DNA of 64,000 nucleotides from Planctomycetota bacterium (GTDB lineage: Bacteria > Planctomycetota > B15-G4 > JADJEK01), in the NCBI GenBank assembly GCA_016709145.1, contig JADJEK010000024.1, positions 124,001-188,000 on the forward strand, read 5' to 3'. Position numbers and translations under genes: made by a program. This document shows positions 44,714 through 53,152 of this stretch, one piece after another; within the stretch, counting starts at the first letter, position 1; each line of letters starts with the position of its first letter. The notes under the pieces were generated by a model. That model ran no database searches. It saw only the letters and a program-made list of their open reading frames with translations, and was not told the DNA's origin.

Positions 44714-45802
44714 TCACGGCTCGTCTTGTTTCGTTTCGCCGCCGGCTCCGTCCTTCGCGTCGTCCTTGTCCTCGCCGTCCTTCTTCAGCTTCTCGCGCTT
44801 CAGCGCTTTCGGCGCTCCGAGGCCCTCGGGCTCTTTGATGCACAACAGCTCGAGCACCGGCGCATCGACGTCGAAGCGATTGCGGATCTCCAGCGCTTCG
44901 AGATCCAACACGAGGATGCGGCGTTCGTTGCCGCCGCCGAGGAACGCGTGCTTGCCACCGGGTTCTTGCGCCATGCGATCGAGGCCGAGCGTGCCGGCGC
45001 CGCCGAACTCGATGCGGATCGGGATGCGCCGATCGATGGTCTTGGCACCGCCGCGCACGACCGCGATGTCGGCGGAATCCGTACACAGCGCGAACACGCG
45101 GCCTCCGCCGAGCACCACGCGCTGCGGGCCGCCGGGGCATTCGACCGTGCGAACGGCTTGCGCGGTCTTGGCCGCGATGACGCGCAGTTGGCCGAGGGTG
45201 CGATCCGCGACCCAGACTTCGCCGCTTTGCGCGTCGATCGCGATCGATCCCGCGGTCGCGCCGGTCGGTACGGTATAGACCACGCTGCCGCGATCGAGGT
45301 CGACGACGTAGACCTCGCCGGTCGTGGACTCGGACACGTACGCGGTCTTTCCATAATTGCCGGCGGTCGCGACGCGATCGAGACTGCGGCCGCGGACGTC
45401 GATGCGCTTCTTGACCACGCCCTTGGCGACGTCGACCAACACGACTTGACCGGCGCCCGACAACGCCACGACGAGATCCGTCCCCGACAGGGCGAGTCCG
45501 CGCGCTTCGCCCGAGCCGCCGAGTTCGATCGAGCGCGCGGGGTCCTTGCCGGTGAGGTCGACGACCGAAATGCGCGCCTCACCCTCGTTCGACAGATAGA
45601 GGTGGCGTCCGTCCGCGGCGACTTCGAAGTCGACGCATTCCCGCTCGAGTTGGATGGTCTTCAGGCGGCGGCCGCGCTCGGCGTCGAGCACGGTGACCTT
45701 CGGTTGGTTGGCGTGGAGGACGAGCAGGATGGACTCGTCGTCGCGGGCGAAGGTCTGAGACGCCAGCGCGAACATGAGCAATGTGAGACAACGCGAGCGC
45801 AT
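44714..45802 (-). CDS. Exported YVTN-type beta-propeller protein
   Basis: 362 residues from the ATG at 45802 with a signal peptide (RCLTLLMFALASQTFA). Seven-blade-like repeats: ESILLVLHANQPKVTVLDAE, RHLYLSNEGEARISVVDLTG, KTAYVSESTTGEVYVVDLDR, GEVWVADRTLGQLRVIAAKT and KHAFLGGGNERRILVLDLEA. The tail is Lys/Asp-rich and low-complexity (KLKKDGEDKDDAKDGAGG). Likely periplasmic; no enzyme motif. Confidence 0.83.
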   Translation of the reverse strand: MRSRCLTLLMFALASQTFARDDESILLVLHANQPKVTVLDAERGRRLKTIQLERECVDFEVAADGRHLYLSNEGEARISVVDLTGKDPARSIELGGSGEARGLALSGTDLVVALSGAGQVVLVDVAKGVVKKRIDVRGRSLDRVATAGNYGKTAYVSESTTGEVYVVDLDRGSVVYTVPTGATAGSIAIDAQSGEVWVADRTLGQLRVIAAKTAQAVRTVECPGGPQRVVLGGGRVFALCTDSADIAVVRGGAKTIDRRIPIRIEFGGAGTLGLDRMAQEPGGKHAFLGGGNERRILVLDLEALEIRNRFDVDAPVLELLCIKEPEGLGAPKALKREKLKKDGEDKDDAKDGAGGETKQDEP

Positions 45803-45927
45803 GAGAGGCCTCCTGATCGACACAGTAGCCGGGGTCGGCAGTTTCGCCGCCCGACCCTGTGAGCGATCCGCGCAGCGCTGCACGCGGCGCGGCGCGAACT
45901 CGCCACCCAAGTCGTTTGCCATCCTCG

Positions 45928-45974
45928 ACGTAGCCCGAACGAGATTGCCGCCGGCAATCTCGTTCGGGCTACGT
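45928..45974. repeat. Palindrome family A, perfect 47-nt copy
   Basis: 23-nt arms around a central C, with no mismatch: ACGTAGCCCGAACGAGATTG, then CCG-C-CGG, and the mirror half. It is the best-preserved member of the family and lies in the gap between the divergent propeller (45802) and SDR (46058) genes. Confidence 0.9.
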
Positions 45975-46057
45975 TCCGCCTCGGCCTTGGGATCGGGCGT
46001 GAGAGTTACTACCCGCGCCGACGCCGGCCATCCCCACCTCGCTACGATCCGCGGCCT

Positions 46058-46795
46058 ATGAACCTCCACGGCAAGGTGGCGTTGGTCACGGGAGCAGGGC
46101 GGCGCGTCGGACGCGCCGTCGCGCTCGAACTCGCGGCGCGCGGTGCGAAGATCGCCGTGCATTACCGGAACTCGAAGGCCGAGGCCGAGGAGGTCGTCGC
46201 GCTGATCAAGGCGGGCGGCGGTGTCGCCAGCGCCTACTGCGCCGACTTGACCCACGTGCTCGAGATCCAATGGCTCGCGCGTTGGATCGAGGAAGAGCTC
46301 GGCTACGTCGACGTGCTCGTGAACAGCGCGTCGGAGTTCTTCGAGACCGCGTTGGTGACGTCGTCCGACGGCGATTGGGATCGGCTGATGGGTGCGAACG
46401 TGAAGGCGCCGTTCCAGACCATCCGCCGCTTCGCACCGATGATGGTCCAGCGCGGCGCCGGCCACATCGTCAACATCACCGACGTCTACGCGCGCCGAGC
46501 GCTGCCTGGCTACTCGATCTACTGCGCGAGCAAGGCCGCGCTGTGGATGCTGACGCAGTCGCTCGCGCTCGAACTCGCGCCGCACGTCCAAGTGAACGCC
46601 GTCGCGCCGGGCACCGTGATGTTCCCCGAGGACTTCGCGGACGCCGAACGCGCGAGCCTGCTGAAGCGCATTCCGCTGCGGCGCGAAGGCACGCCCGAGG
46701 ACATCGCGCGCGCCGTGCGCTTCCTCGTCGAAGAGGGCGGCTACGTGACCGGCAGCGTGCTCACGGTCGACGGCGGCAAGGAGATCGCCGGATGA
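46058..46795 (+). CDS. SDR-family oxidoreductase, pteridine-reductase-like
   Basis: 245 residues. TGAGRRVGRAVALELAARG is the NAD(P) loop, with the Arg pair seen in PTR1/FolM-type reductases and not the classical GGG-IG; NSAS replaces NNAG; YSIYCASKAAL supplies the catalytic Tyr and Lys. The C-terminus GYVTGSVLTVDGGKEI is typical. A pteridine or related heterocycle reductase fits best. It is the first gene of a five-gene operon; the next gene overlaps by 4 nt (ATGA). Confidence 0.88.
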   Translation: MNLHGKVALVTGAGRRVGRAVALELAARGAKIAVHYRNSKAEAEEVVALIKAGGGVASAYCADLTHVLEIQWLARWIEEELGYVDVLVNSASEFFETALVTSSDGDWDRLMGANVKAPFQTIRRFAPMMVQRGAGHIVNITDVYARRALPGYSIYCASKAALWMLTQSLALELAPHVQVNAVAPGTVMFPEDFADAERASLLKRIPLRREGTPEDIARAVRFLVEEGGYVTGSVLTVDGGKEIAG

Positions 46796-47391
46796 ACGGC
46801 GGGGGACGATTCCGCCGCGTCACGGTGTTCTGCGGTTCGCGCACCGGCAATCGACCGATCTACCGCGAGGCCGCCACGCGCTTCGGCCACGCGCTGGCCG
46901 GGCACTCCACCGGACTCGTCTACGGCGGCGGCAACGTCGGCCTGATGGGCGTGGTCGCCGACGCCGTGCTCGAGCGCGGCGGCGAAGTGATCGGCGTGAT
47001 CCCGCACGGGCTCGAACGACTCGAGCTCGCGCACCGCGGCGTCAAGGACATGCGCGTCGTGAGCACGATGCACGAGCGCAAGACGCTGATGGCGTCGCTG
47101 TCGCAAGCGACCGTCGCGCTGCCCGGCTCGATGGGCACGATGGACGAGCTGTTCGAGTCGCTGACGTGGGCACAGCTCGGCATCGACGTGCGGCCGATCG
47201 GCTTGCTGAACGTCGCGGGCTACTACGACGCGTTCCTGACGTTGGTCGACAACTTCCAGCGCGAGGGCTTCCTCGACGCGAAGAACCTGTTCGCGTTGGT
47301 CGTGCGCGACGATCCGGTGCAGTTGCTCGACGCGCTCGAAGCGCACGTGCTCGCGTACCACCCGAAGTGGCTGGACAAGGACCAGGGATGA
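46792..47391 (+). CDS. LOG-family (TIGR00730) phosphoribohydrolase-like protein
   Basis: 199 residues; ATG overlaps the SDR stop. VTVFCGSRTGNRPIYREAA, LVYGGGNVGLMGVVADAVL and LPGSMGTMDELFESLTWAQL match the LOG family (PGGxGTxxE, here PGSMGTMDE). Such proteins release the base from nucleoside 5'-monophosphates, as in cytokinin activation; in bacteria the natural substrate is often unknown. Cytoplasmic. The 3' end overlaps the DUF952 gene by 4 nt. Confidence 0.9.
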   Translation: MNGGGRFRRVTVFCGSRTGNRPIYREAATRFGHALAGHSTGLVYGGGNVGLMGVVADAVLERGGEVIGVIPHGLERLELAHRGVKDMRVVSTMHERKTLMASLSQATVALPGSMGTMDELFESLTWAQLGIDVRPIGLLNVAGYYDAFLTLVDNFQREGFLDAKNLFALVVRDDPVQLLDALEAHVLAYHPKWLDKDQG

Positions 47392-47774
47392 CCGCGATGA
47401 AGTTGACGAACGCCGGCCGCCCGCAGCACGTGTTCCACATCACGACGCAGGACGTGTTCGAGCACGGCCGCGACGAAAGCGTGTTCCGCGCGCCCTCGCT
47501 CGCGACCGAAAGCTTCATCCACATGTCGACCGCGGCGCAAGTCGGCAAGACCGCGCGTCGCTTGTTCCACGGCCGCCGCGACCTGATCCTGCTCTGCGTC
47601 GACACGCACCTCGTCCAGCCCGAGATCCGCTACGAGAACCTCGAGGGCGGCGACGAGCTGTTCCCGCACGTTTACGGTCCGTTGAACCTCGACGCGGTCG
47701 TCGACGTCGTCGCGTTCCCGCCCGCGGCCGACGGCACGTTCGCGCTGCCCAAGCGCGTCGCCGATCTCGCGTAG
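47388..47774 (+). CDS. DUF952 family protein
   Basis: 128 residues with the ATG at 47388 overlapping the LOG stop; an internal ATG at 47397 is also possible. Signature segments are VFHITTQDVFEHG, APSLATESFIHMSTAAQV and LFPHVYGPLNLDAVVDVVAF. DUF952 proteins are small cytoplasmic proteins with a fold related to glutathione-S-transferase-like or ADP-ribosyl-handling domains; their activity is not established to my knowledge. Confidence 0.88.
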   Translation: MTAMKLTNAGRPQHVFHITTQDVFEHGRDESVFRAPSLATESFIHMSTAAQVGKTARRLFHGRRDLILLCVDTHLVQPEIRYENLEGGDELFPHVYGPLNLDAVVDVVAFPPAADGTFALPKRVADLA

Positions 47775-47815
47775 TCGCTCACGAAACGCCACTGCATCGC
47801 ATCGGAGTCCTCGAC

Positions 47816-49036
47816 ATGAATCGCCCGTCGAACCTCGGTCGGGTCGCGCTGGCGGCAGTGCTCGCGCTCGCGGCCTGTTCGCGAGCGCAGGACGCGAAGC
47901 CCGGCGTCACGCTCGAGCACGCGACGGAGCTCGCGCAGCGCTTCCTCATCGTCGACGGCCACATCGACGTGCCGTATCGCCTGACCGACAAGATGGAGGA
48001 CATCACGGTCCGCACGCCCGGCGGCGACTTCGACGTGCCACGCGCGCGAGCGGGCGGCCTCGATGCGCCGTTCATGTCGATCTACACGCCGGCGTCGTAC
48101 GAGAAGTCGGGCGGCGCGAAGACGTTCGCCGATGGCCTGATCGACATGGTCGAGGGCTTCGCGAAGGCGAGGCCGGACCTGTTCCGCATGGCGGCGTCGG
48201 TCGCCGACGTGCGAGCCGCGGCGGCGGCCGGCCAGATCGCGTTGCTGATGGGCATGGAGAACGGCACGCCGATCGAGAAGGACCTGAACAACCTCGATCA
48301 CTTCGCGCGCCGCGGCATCCGCTACATCACGCTGTGCCACTCCGAGGACAACCACATCTGCGATTCGTCGTATGCCACGACGCGCACGTGGGGCGGCCTG
48401 TCGCGGTTCGGTCGCGACGTCGTCCTGCGCATGAACGAACTCGGAGTGCTGATCGACGTCTCGCACATCTCCGACCAGGCCTTCGACGACGTGATCGAGT
48501 TGACGCGCGCTCCGCCGATCGCGTCGCACTCGTCGGCGCGCGCGTACACGCCCGGGTTCGAGCGCAACCTCGACGACGCGCGCATCGTGCGCCTCGCGCA
48601 GAAGGGCGGCGTGCTGATGATCAACTTCGGCTCGACGTTCGTCGCGCAGAAGAGCCGCGAAGCCGGCGATGCCATGCGCAAGGAGATGATGGAAGCGATC
48701 ACGGCGAAGGGACTGAAGGCCGGGACCGCGGAAGCCAAGGCGTTCGCCGACGCTTGGGAGAAAGCGCACGTGCCGCCGCTCGCGACCGTCGACGACGTCG
48801 CCGATCACGTCATGCACGTCGTGAAGATCGCGGGCGTGGACCATGTCGGGTTCGGCAGCGACTACGACGGCGTCGGCCCGACGCTGCCGATCGGACTCGA
48901 GGACGTCTCGAAGTACCCGAACTTGATCCGCGTGCTGCTCGAGCGTGGCTTGTCCGAGGACGACGTGAAGAAGATCAGCGGCGAGAACCTGCTGCGCGCC
49001 ATGGCCGAGGCCGAGAAGGTGGCCGGTAAGTCATGA
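47816..49036 (+). CDS. Membrane dipeptidase (peptidase M19) lipoprotein
   Basis: 406 residues. Signal peptide with lipobox LALAAC (Cys21). VDGHIDVPYRL gives the H-x-D metal site (His49, Asp51); GMENG supplies the bridging Glu; LIDVSHISDQAF, IASHSSARAYTP and GFGSDYDGVG are the remaining conserved blocks. A zinc-dependent dipeptidase acting outside the cytoplasm on L-D- or L-L-dipeptides. It starts 41 nt after the DUF952 gene, and its stop overlaps the acetyltransferase gene. Confidence 0.93.
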   Translation: MNRPSNLGRVALAAVLALAACSRAQDAKPGVTLEHATELAQRFLIVDGHIDVPYRLTDKMEDITVRTPGGDFDVPRARAGGLDAPFMSIYTPASYEKSGGAKTFADGLIDMVEGFAKARPDLFRMAASVADVRAAAAAGQIALLMGMENGTPIEKDLNNLDHFARRGIRYITLCHSEDNHICDSSYATTRTWGGLSRFGRDVVLRMNELGVLIDVSHISDQAFDDVIELTRAPPIASHSSARAYTPGFERNLDDARIVRLAQKGGVLMINFGSTFVAQKSREAGDAMRKEMMEAITAKGLKAGTAEAKAFADAWEKAHVPPLATVDDVADHVMHVVKIAGVDHVGFGSDYDGVGPTLPIGLEDVSKYPNLIRVLLERGLSEDDVKKISGENLLRAMAEAEKVAGKS

Positions 49037-49554
49037 ACCCACGCGTGCTCGAGACGGCGCGACTCGCGTTGGGGCACCTCGAACCGAGCGACGCGGAGTT
49101 CATCCTGCGGCTCGTGAACGAGCCGTCGTGGTTGCAGTTCATCGGCGACAAGGGCGTGCGGTCGCTGGACGACGCGCGTGCGTACATCGCGAACGGTCCG
49201 GCGGCGATGATCGCGCGTCACGGCTTCGGGCTGTACCTGACTTCGACGAAGGCCGATGGCGTGCCGATCGGCCTGTGTGGCTTGATCAAGCGCGACGCGC
49301 TCGACGACGTCGACATCGGTTTCGCGTTCGTGCCCGAGTCGTGGGGCAAGGGCTATGCGCGCGAAGCCGCTGCGGCAACGCTGGAGCACGCGCAGCGCGA
49401 CTTCGGTTTGCGTCGCGTCGTCGCGATCACGTCGCAAGACAACGCGCGCTCGAAGCACTTGCTCGAGAGCATCGGGTTCCGTTTCGAACGCATGGTGAAG
49501 CTCGCGCCGGAGGCATCGGAGCTGTGCCTGTTCGCGTGGGAAACGCGCGCGTGA
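49033..49554 (+). CDS. GNAT acetyltransferase (RimJ/RimL-like)
   Basis: 173 residues, ATG overlapping the dipeptidase stop (ATGA). LETARLALGHLEPSDAEFIL begins the fold; FAFVPESWGKGYAREAAAAT contains the acetyl-CoA loop (GKGYA); SKHLLESIGFRFER is the C-terminal motif. N-acetylation of a protein N-terminus, an antibiotic or a peptide is possible. Last gene of the SDR-LOG-DUF952-M19-GNAT operon. Confidence 0.9.
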   Translation: MNPRVLETARLALGHLEPSDAEFILRLVNEPSWLQFIGDKGVRSLDDARAYIANGPAAMIARHGFGLYLTSTKADGVPIGLCGLIKRDALDDVDIGFAFVPESWGKGYAREAAAATLEHAQRDFGLRRVVAITSQDNARSKHLLESIGFRFERMVKLAPEASELCLFAWETRA

Positions 49555-49581
49555 AGCTGAGCGACGGAGTCGCACACGCCG

Positions 49582-51135
49582 TCACGGATTCAGCGTCATC
49601 GTCAATGGTGCGGAAATCGCTTCGATGCCGTCGGGAGCTGCGGGCTCGAACACCACGAGCGCGCTCGTGATCGACAGCCCGGCCGCGGCCGGGATCGGCG
49701 GCAGATGGAACCGCGTCGTCGCGGCACACGCCGTGAGCACGCCGAACTGGTCGTCGAACAGCGGGCTGCCGGAGTCGAGGCTCGCGAACAACAGCGGATC
49801 CACGTTCAGCGGGACGATCGTGCCTTGGCTCAGCGTGATCCCAGGGCTCGCGCCGAACGCGAACCCGCAGAAGTACGCCCGGCCGTCGTTGCCGGGACTC
49901 GAGCCCGCGAGCACGAGGTCCGTCCCGAGCTGCGGCGAAGTCGTCGCCACGAGAGTCGTCGGTCCGGTCGCGCAGCCGCGCAAGCGCGCGCACCGTCCGA
50001 TCGACTGCGTTCCGACTTTCGTGATCGAACCCCCGATCATGAGGCCGGTCGTGCACTCGTCGGCGAACGCGGAGAGCGCGAGGATCGTGCCGATGAACGT
50101 GGTCGAGAGAGGCGTCCACTTCGGGCCGCCGTCCCAGCGGAAGATCGGAGTCGGTCCGAAGCCGTTCGATCCCGCGAGCAACAGCGCCGGACCGCTGCCG
50201 TCGTCGAGGCTCGTCATCGCGTCGATGGACCCGAAGAACTCGAGGAAGCTCGCGTTGCCGAGATCGCGCCATTGCGTTCCGTCCCAGCGCGCCGCGTGCG
50301 CCGCGGCGACGCCGCCCGCGTGCAGGAACGTGCCGCCGACGAACAGCTCGGGGCCAGCTCCCGCGTCGAACACGTGCAGCACGTTCGCGGGCTCGTCGAG
50401 CCCGCTCCCGACCGCGGACCACGACGTGCCGTCGAATCGCGCGATGTAGTGCGTGGTCGCCGTTCCCGCGCGGTGGAAGATCCCGCCGGCGAACAGCTCG
50501 GTTCCCTGGCCGTCGTCGTAGGTGGTCAGCGCCCGGACCGAACCACTCGAGAACACGGGCCCGGCGTCGATGCCGCCCGCGACGATCGACCACTGCGTGC
50601 CGTCGAAGCGGAACACGCCGCCGGGGTTCGCGAGAGTGAAGTCGCCGCCTGCGAAGAGACGCGTCCCGCTGCCGTCGTCGAACGTCGTCAGCGCGCGAAC
50701 CACGGTCGGGAGTCCGGCGCCGACCGCGTGGAACGACGTGCCATCGAAGCGCGCCACGTTTTGCGCGGCGATGCCGTCGATCGTCGAGAAGTTGCCGGCG
50801 ACGTAGAGCTCCGGGCCGTTGCCGTCGTCGAACACCGTCATCGCGCGGATGCCTGCGACCGCCTGGCCTCCGACACCGGAGCCGACGGCGTCCCAACTGC
50901 TGCCGTTCCACACCGCGAGTCCGCGCACGGACACGCCGCCGGAATGCGTGAAGCGCCCTCCGGCGTACAGACGTGATCCAAAGCCGGCGTCGAACTCGGT
51001 GAGCGCGAACACTTCGAGGTCGAAGCCGGGCTGTCCGGGGAGTGCGTCGATCGTCGGCACGCATTGAGCGGCCGCGAGCGGAGCCAGGGCGAAGGCCGCC
51101 GCGACGACACCAGCGAGGGTGGAGCGAGGGTTCAT
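49582..51135 (-). CDS. Secreted Delta-60/kelch-like repeat protein
   Basis: 517 residues with signal peptide (LAGVVAAAFALAPLAAAQ) from the ATG at 51135. At least six blades of the type GSRLYAGGRFTHSGG, VARFDGTSFHAVGAGLP, GTELFAGGIFHRAGT, IARFDGTSWSAVGSGLD and AARWDGTQWRDLGNASF. The C-terminal domain (GITLSQGTIVPLNVDPLLFA, AAGLSITSALVVFEP) is of the planctomycete secreted type. No catalytic residues. It is convergent to the GNAT gene and divergent from DUF1697. Confidence 0.85.
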   Translation of the reverse strand: MNPRSTLAGVVAAAFALAPLAAAQCVPTIDALPGQPGFDLEVFALTEFDAGFGSRLYAGGRFTHSGGVSVRGLAVWNGSSWDAVGSGVGGQAVAGIRAMTVFDDGNGPELYVAGNFSTIDGIAAQNVARFDGTSFHAVGAGLPTVVRALTTFDDGSGTRLFAGGDFTLANPGGVFRFDGTQWSIVAGGIDAGPVFSSGSVRALTTYDDGQGTELFAGGIFHRAGTATTHYIARFDGTSWSAVGSGLDEPANVLHVFDAGAGPELFVGGTFLHAGGVAAAHAARWDGTQWRDLGNASFLEFFGSIDAMTSLDDGSGPALLLAGSNGFGPTPIFRWDGGPKWTPLSTTFIGTILALSAFADECTTGLMIGGSITKVGTQSIGRCARLRGCATGPTTLVATTSPQLGTDLVLAGSSPGNDGRAYFCGFAFGASPGITLSQGTIVPLNVDPLLFASLDSGSPLFDDQFGVLTACAATTRFHLPPIPAAAGLSITSALVVFEPAAPDGIEAISAPLTMTLNP

Positions 51136-51366
51136 GGGGTGGGACCGTCCGTTGGTCAGCGGCGTCCCGGGCTCGGCGACTACCCGGGCGCAGAGCGCGA
51201 GTAACCGCACGGCGAGGCAACGAGTGTTCGACGGAACGCATCGCGTTCGGCAAGATCGCGTCCCGCGCGCCACGCAATCCATGCGCGGCGAGACGCGAGA
51301 TGGCCGTCGCGGATCGGATCGAGCATGGTCCGTGTCGCGATCCGCACCGCAAGGAAGACGATCACG

Positions 51367-51921
51367 ATGCCTGCTACCCATGTCGCTCTCTTGCGCGGAA
51401 TCAACGTCGGGAAAGCCAAGCGCGTCGCGATGACCGATCTGCGCAAGCTGTTCGAGACGCTCGGTTGTCGCGAAGTTCAGACGCTGCAAAACAGCGGCAA
51501 CGTCGTGTTCGAGGCGCCGCCCGGCATGCGCGGGAGCTTCGGTTCGACCGTCGAGGCGGCGCTGACGACGAAGGCCGGCGTCACGTCGCGCACGACGATC
51601 ATCGCGACCAAGGACCTCGCGCGGATCCTCGAGGACAACCCGTTGCCCGAAGTGGCGAAGGACCCGTCGCGCGCGCTGGTCGCTCTGCCGCGTACGCCGG
51701 CGGTCGCGCGCAAGCTCAAGATGCTCGGCAAGACCGATTGGTCGCCGGACCGATTCGCGATGGGCCCCCGCGCCGCGTACCTGTGGTGCGCGGAAGGGGT
51801 GTTGCGCAGCAAGCTGTGGGGCGCATGCAACACGCTCGTCGGCGACGAAGTCACCACGCGGAGCTGGCGCACGATGCAGTCGCTGAGCGAACTCGCGAGC
51901 GCGGCGAACTCGAGCAAGTAG
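51367..51921 (+). CDS. DUF1697 family protein
   Basis: 184 residues from the ATG at 51367. THVALLRGINVGKAKRVAMT, LFETLGCREVQTLQNSGNVV and DWSPDRFAMGPRAAYLWCAE match DUF1697 well. WRTMQSLSELA is the usual end. The family has an alpha/beta fold with no assigned activity. Cytoplasmic. The next small gene follows after 11 nt. Confidence 0.9.
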   Translation: MPATHVALLRGINVGKAKRVAMTDLRKLFETLGCREVQTLQNSGNVVFEAPPGMRGSFGSTVEAALTTKAGVTSRTTIIATKDLARILEDNPLPEVAKDPSRALVALPRTPAVARKLKMLGKTDWSPDRFAMGPRAAYLWCAEGVLRSKLWGACNTLVGDEVTTRSWRTMQSLSELASAANSSK

Positions 51922-51932
51922 GCGAGGCGCGC

Positions 51933-52187
51933 ATGCGCGAGGTGTCGAAGGCCGAGTTCAAGCGCGTGTACGTCGAGCGCGGCGGCGCGGACTCGGGGTG
52001 GACGCTCGACTACTGGGATCAATGCATCGAGCCGCACGCGACGCCGACGATGCGGTTCGTGCTCGAGGAACCGCCGACCTCCCAGCACACGCGCATGATG
52101 ATCGTCGCCGGTGCGAACGAGCACCGGATGTTCTTCCTGACCGAGGACGCGGAGGAGAGTTTCTTCGAGTTCCCGTCAGGCGCGTGA
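51933..52187 (+). CDS. Small conserved-looking protein, unknown function
   Basis: 84 residues, ATG 11 nt after the DUF1697 stop. It begins MREVSKAEFKRVYVERGGAD and has WTLDYWDQCIEPHA, MRFVLEEPPTSQHTRMMIV and FFLTEDAEESFFEFPSG. The acidic composition and aromatic pattern suggest a folded protein. It probably forms an operon with DUF1697. No family can be named. Confidence 0.7.
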   Translation: MREVSKAEFKRVYVERGGADSGWTLDYWDQCIEPHATPTMRFVLEEPPTSQHTRMMIVAGANEHRMFFLTEDAEESFFEFPSGA

Positions 52188-52214
52188 CGCGGACGCGGGC
52201 GGAACCCGCGTCGT

Positions 52215-52994
52215 TCACACCGACTTGATCTCCGCCAAACGTTCGCGCAGGAAGTCCGCGAGCCGCACGACGCGCCCGTCGGCGAGGCGCACTTGGTAGT
52301 CCTGGCCGGTGAACGAGGACCGCGTCGCGGCGTGCTCGATGAACTGCTCGGCGGTTGCGATGTCGTCGCCGCCCGCAACGAGCTTGCGCCGGAGGTGCTC
52401 GACGGCGTCGGCCGTCGAGTGCTCGTCGCCGTTGCGCAGGAACGTCGCGCCTTCGAGCTTCGCGACGGCGTCGATCAGGCGCTCGATCTTCTGGGCCTCG
52501 GTGAGCTTCGGCGGCTTGGCGTCGGCTGCGCGCAGCGCGAACTTCGCGACGTCGTCGCCGACCAACGCGTTGTCGAGTGCGTTCAACGTCAGCACGAAGT
52601 CGCTGCCGTCGAAGTGGAAGGTCGACGCGTCCTGCGCCTTCATCGACAGCGGGCCGAGCAGCGCGCTCGACCCATCCGGCGCGGGCGTGCGCACGACGCT
52701 GACCATGACCTGATCGCGCGTGATGTCCTCGAGCGAGATCGACACGCGCCCATCGGAGCCCGGCACCGGCGACGTGGTGCGCTGCTTCAGCGCGAGCTCG
52801 ATCGGCAGCCCCGAGATCGCGTGTGGCTTCGGCGACTCCGCAGTCGCGGGCGGCTTCGGCGCTTCGCGCGAGCACGCGGACAAGAGCACGAGCATCACGA
52901 GCGCCCCGATGGGGTCAGCCCCCGTTCGTTTTCGCGCAGGGGCTGACCCCTGCGTGGTCCGCTCGACCTTGGTGAAGCCCACTCTGAACCGCAT
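52215..52994 (-). CDS. DUF5329-like lipoprotein carrying a palindromic insertion in its signal peptide
   Basis: The ATG at 52994 has AGGAG at 7 nt and gives 259 residues; an ATG at 53012 has no ribosome site. The lipobox is VLLSAC. The C-terminal half (KIERLIDAVAKLEGATFLRN, AVEHLRRKLVAGGDDIATAE, FTGQDYQVRLADGRVVRLAD) fits DUF5329. The N-terminal region contains SAPARKRTGADP, encoded by the family B palindrome at 52911-52950, located between the start and the hydrophobic core of the signal peptide. Despite the insertion the frame is intact, so the signal peptide has grown by about 13 residues. Confidence 0.8.
   Translation of the reverse strand: MRFRVGFTKVERTTQGSAPARKRTGADPIGALVMLVLLSACSREAPKPPATAESPKPHAISGLPIELALKQRTTSPVPGSDGRVSISLEDITRDQVMVSVVRTPAPDGSSALLGPLSMKAQDASTFHFDGSDFVLTLNALDNALVGDDVAKFALRAADAKPPKLTEAQKIERLIDAVAKLEGATFLRNGDEHSTADAVEHLRRKLVAGGDDIATAEQFIEHAATRSSFTGQDYQVRLADGRVVRLADFLRERLAEIKSV
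52911..52950. repeat. Palindrome family B, copy 2 (inside a coding sequence)
   Basis: A 40-bp inverted repeat, GGGGTCAGCCCCCGTTCG at the left and GCGCAGGGGCTGACCCC at the right, in frame within the signal peptide region of the DUF5329-like lipoprotein gene. Confidence 0.9.
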
Positions 52995-53027
52995 GGGACG
53001 CTCCTCGGACATTGCGTCGGGGGTATT

Positions 53028-53067
53028 GGGGTCAGCCCCCGTGCGAAAGCGAACGGGGGCTGACCCC
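53028..53067. repeat. Palindrome family B, copy 3
   Basis: A 40-bp inverted repeat, GGGGTCAGCCCCCGTGCG paired with CGAACGGGGGCTGACCCC, 77 bp from copy 2 and just upstream of the DUF5329-like gene. Its arms are longer than those of copies 1 and 2. Confidence 0.9.
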
Positions 53068-53152
53068 TTCCGAGCTTGACCCTACACTCCGCCCTTCACC
53101 GGGACTCTCCGACGGACGAGCCCGGCGGACCGGATTGAAGAGGGCAGAGCCG

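Noticed and set aside
49555..49581. Terminator between the GNAT and Delta-60-like genes
   Set aside because: Only a weak ACGGAGTCG/CGCCGT-type pairing is present; it does not form a convincing hairpin.
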